From Anticarsia gemmatalis (Eukaryota; Arthropoda; Insecta; Lepidoptera; Erebidae), in NCBI RefSeq assembly GCF_050436995.1, contig NC_134745.1, positions 1,922,001 to 1,986,000 of the forward strand: a stretch of DNA of 64,000 bases, in the 5' to 3' direction. This document shows positions 61,136 through 64,000 of this stretch, piece by piece. The notes below the pieces were generated by a model. That model made no database searches and had not been told where the DNA came from. It worked only from the letters and a program-made list of their open reading frames with translations. How positions within the stretch are numbered: the first letter of the stretch is position 1; every line of letters starts with the position of its first letter. The position numbers and the translations under genes are program-made.

Positions 61136-64000
61136 ATGATAGATAGATACGAGGTACGATTGTTGTTCATGTTGATGGCATTGCAATCGTTATATGAAGA
61201 TGTAACGTTATTACACAACATTAAATGCATTACATATTTGTTCTATGAAATTCCATTATATTTACATGTCAATATATTGTTTCCTAAAAGAATTGCAGCG
61301 AAACGTTCTTAGTAAAAGTTGTTCCTAGTTACCATTACTTTAATTTGACACTACTTTCATTAATGGCCGCCGACCGCCCAGGAGTGCCCATTCTCCTTTA
61401 ATGTAAAATCTAAAAACCTAGTCAGTAAACAAATACCTATCCCACAAACTAATGTTTATTGAAAACGTCTTAATAAATACCGCAATGCAGTCAATATAGG
61501 AGCAATATCTCGGCGGTGTAATCAACATCGGTATAATCTAGCAGCTCACTCGACGCGCCAATTGCTACTGTAATTAATACTGCCAATTTACTTAGCCTAT
61601 ACTGTATGGTGCATATAGGTGGACGTTAGACTGAATTCTTGATGGTGAACTGTGAAACGATATCTTCGAAGAAAGATATTTATTAATCTTCATATTTAGT
61701 CATCTTTCTTCAAGCAAATCGTTAATTCGTCGTTCGATCTGTCTTTAAAAAATTAAAAGATGTATCTTCATTAAATATTTAATTTTCTAAAGTAGGATCT
61801 TTGAAACCACTCAAGTATTAGAAGAATAATATCCGAAAGGTGCATTTTAAAGTCCTAACATTATCGACCATCATTTTGTTTTCTTTTCAATGATAAGTTT
61901 TCGATATACTATTATAAAGGTACCTACTTAAGGTACGCAAGGCGTTTTATAATTATTTTGCACCTAGGACAAATCGGTTTGAATGATGTTAACATTGAAA
62001 ATTTTGCGTAGATAAAGTTGTTAATAATCCTTGATATAGTAATAGTAGGTCATGATATATAATAAATATAAACACATTTCCAATATACAGCAGAATATAT
62101 CCGCTTCATCTTAAGATAAAACAGATAATTTTATTTATATAAATTTTGTTAAAACAAAGTCGTTAATATTTCTCGTTGAAATAGTAAAACAAACTCATGT
62201 TCAACATAGCAGAATATTTCCGTTTCCATCTTAGCCTTAATTTCCGTAGTTATAAGTTGAGAGCATCGATCGTACTAATGGCAAACTTGGCAATAACACT
62301 CACATACATACGCAAATAGATCATATATCACGTTGAACTTATGGTCATAACACAAACGAATGGAATACCAAGGTATTGTTGTTTTTCTTTTCAAACTATG
62401 AAATGTTTTCTGAGAAGTGTGTCGTGTATTTGTACTACTTATAGTTGAACGCGTTATTTTTAACATCGGCGATAGGTAATAGGTCGCTTATCGGAAGCAA
62501 GATAAAACGACCGAGGATGTAGGTTTTTTTAGGTATGTTTCATTTTCTCGCCTGCTTGCATGTTTGCGAAAGTCCCAGCGTGACATAATGCTTAGAGAAA
62601 GTACAATAAACCCGACCACTGATCAAGTGATGCTACAATGGGATTTTTTTTTTTCACGACCGTAATCTATTTATATTACACCTGCCAGCAAACTCTCCAA
62701 ACATCTGTACATCAACATAGTTCCTCAACATTACAAAGGCGAACTGAAACTATTTTCAATTGATTCAAGTGACGGTTATTACATTTGTACTCAGTTACAC
62801 CGAGCTCATCTGTCGAGCGAGCGAAACTGAAGCCTTACCAGTTGCAAGTGATGAGAAACTCGAAATTAAATCGCCTCAAGCCTTTGAGGATTATCTGTTT
62901 TGTTCGAGCAAGTAAGTGTGATTGGAATACCAAAGAAAATGTCATTGATTTTCAGATAAATTGAGTTAAAAATAATTATGGTATGCATACCAAATCACCC
63001 TATTCGTAGATGGCCAGCATGGTGCCTCAAACCCCAACTGACTTTTACAGCAGAGATACAGACTTGCCAGTATTCTAATGTATGCCTGTGGCATCAGATT
63101 TATGGCCCTCTATAACACGACATTTAGAATTTGTTGTGTCAGTTTTGCGAAGCAAAATTACCAATACTTATTTAATTTAGAAAGCTTTTCAGCATCCTGA
63201 TTTTCCCTTGATATTCTCTTGAACTAAATAAAATAAACATAACACTCACTTTCTTTATAATCTACTACTATGTTCTGTTCATCAACAACCTGCTAATTAA
63301 TTAAAGATAAAGAAACCTCAGCATCACCTTAGTACAATTTCACAGAACAACCTCTGACACGTTTCCTTCACGCTAGTTCTATCATAGTAAGATCCTTTAA
63401 TACACGAACTCAGTCATTTATACGTGTAAAACAAACATTAATTAAACCACGATGATGCGAATCATATTCAGACAGTCTTGACACAGACTATGCATAACAG
63501 TTGTACAACTTCAAAATTAGTTTTGTATACCTTGAGATGGATTTAATTAATTTACTTCTAGCTTGGAGTGGAAAAGTAGGAGCAAAAAGAAGTTAAATAA
63601 TTGTACTATTTACAAATTTTCACACTGTAGTCTGAACGGTGCACCGTATTTTTTTTATTTTCATTTGTAATTATCATAGAATATAATTATTCGGTTTAAA
63701 ATTTATTCTGTTTCGATGAACATATTTTAGTTCTTGGATGCATCAAGCAAATAATTTTAAAGATATGTTTTTATCTATACTAATAATAAAACAGTATAAC
63801 GTATAAAACGTGCAAACTTGAACATTGGCGAATATCTAACAGCGTCGTTAGTATACTGCGTAGTTGGTGTACTGCTTAATTCTACTCTGTGTCACGGTGT
63901 TACGACAAGATAAATTATGTTTTTAGTCTAAGAAAAGAGGATTTCACGTATTAAGGTATAATGAATGTCGTGTATAATGGTCTGAGTGAAATGTAGTTCA
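61136..64000. other. No gene recognised
   Basis: AT-rich sequence. TCTATACTAATAATAAAA at 63774 resembles a Helitron 5' end, but no CTAG end with hairpin follows in the window, so it may be a fragment cut by the window edge. The minus frame at 62275-62466 is unsupported. Confidence 0.45.

Noticed and set aside
63774..64000. Helitron 5'-like start TCTATACTAATAATAAAA
   Set aside because: No 3' end within the window and the sequence after the first ~18 bases is unlike the other copies.

Overview
The window looks like nuclear DNA of a moth or butterfly (Lepidoptera, possibly a noctuoid). It is AT-rich and largely non-coding. It is scattered with repeats typical of that order: Helitrons that begin TCTATACTAATATTATAA and end CTAG, tRNA-derived SINEs with the AACATCGTGAGGAAACC and GCCCAGCAGTGGGACA tail words, short foldback elements, and one Jockey-superfamily LINE. 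No bacterial or viral gene organisation is visible. The species call is inference.

Layout. A tRNA-His gene lies at the left edge (27-98, minus). From there to about 29 kb the DNA is mostly unique and AT-rich, broken by Helitrons (3.6 and 22.8 kb), SINEs (12.6, 15.6, 24.3 kb), a 22-bp minisatellite (13.6 kb) and foldback elements (8.9 and 26.3 kb). At 9.7-10.1 kb a sharp CpG-rich block precedes an ATG and a GTAAGT donor. This is the only good candidate for the start of a host protein-coding gene. If it is real, most of the DNA to its right may be the first intron. A 5'-truncated LINE with an intact reverse transcriptase core but one in-frame stop lies at 29.4-32.0 kb. Three Helitrons, one of them a chimera of two families, crowd 37.5-40.6 kb. 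A GC-richer segment bracketed by a 46-bp direct repeat lies at 41.2-41.7 kb.

The most striking feature is at 44.7-49.2 kb. Eight tRNA-His(GTG) genes sit there, identical to the one at the left edge. Six form three head-to-head pairs with spacers of roughly 165-185 bp. All nine share a conserved leader, a 23-nt trailer and, mostly, a run of Ts after it. Two classes of upstream sequence recur, and a GTGAAAGTG-like word recurs at about 58-76 bp upstream in most copies. This fits a tRNA family amplified by inverted segmental duplication and kept identical by gene conversion or selection, with flanks that may matter for processing or transcription.

From 49.2 to 64 kb the sequence is again mostly unique, with a SINE (52.1 kb), copies of an interspersed repeat (52.6 and 61 kb), a foldback element (59.4 kb) and a short Helitron-like element (59.8 kb). 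Most short open frames in the window are chance frames or run through tRNAs and SINEs. I did not find an evidently new protein-based system. The tRNA-His array is the best lead.
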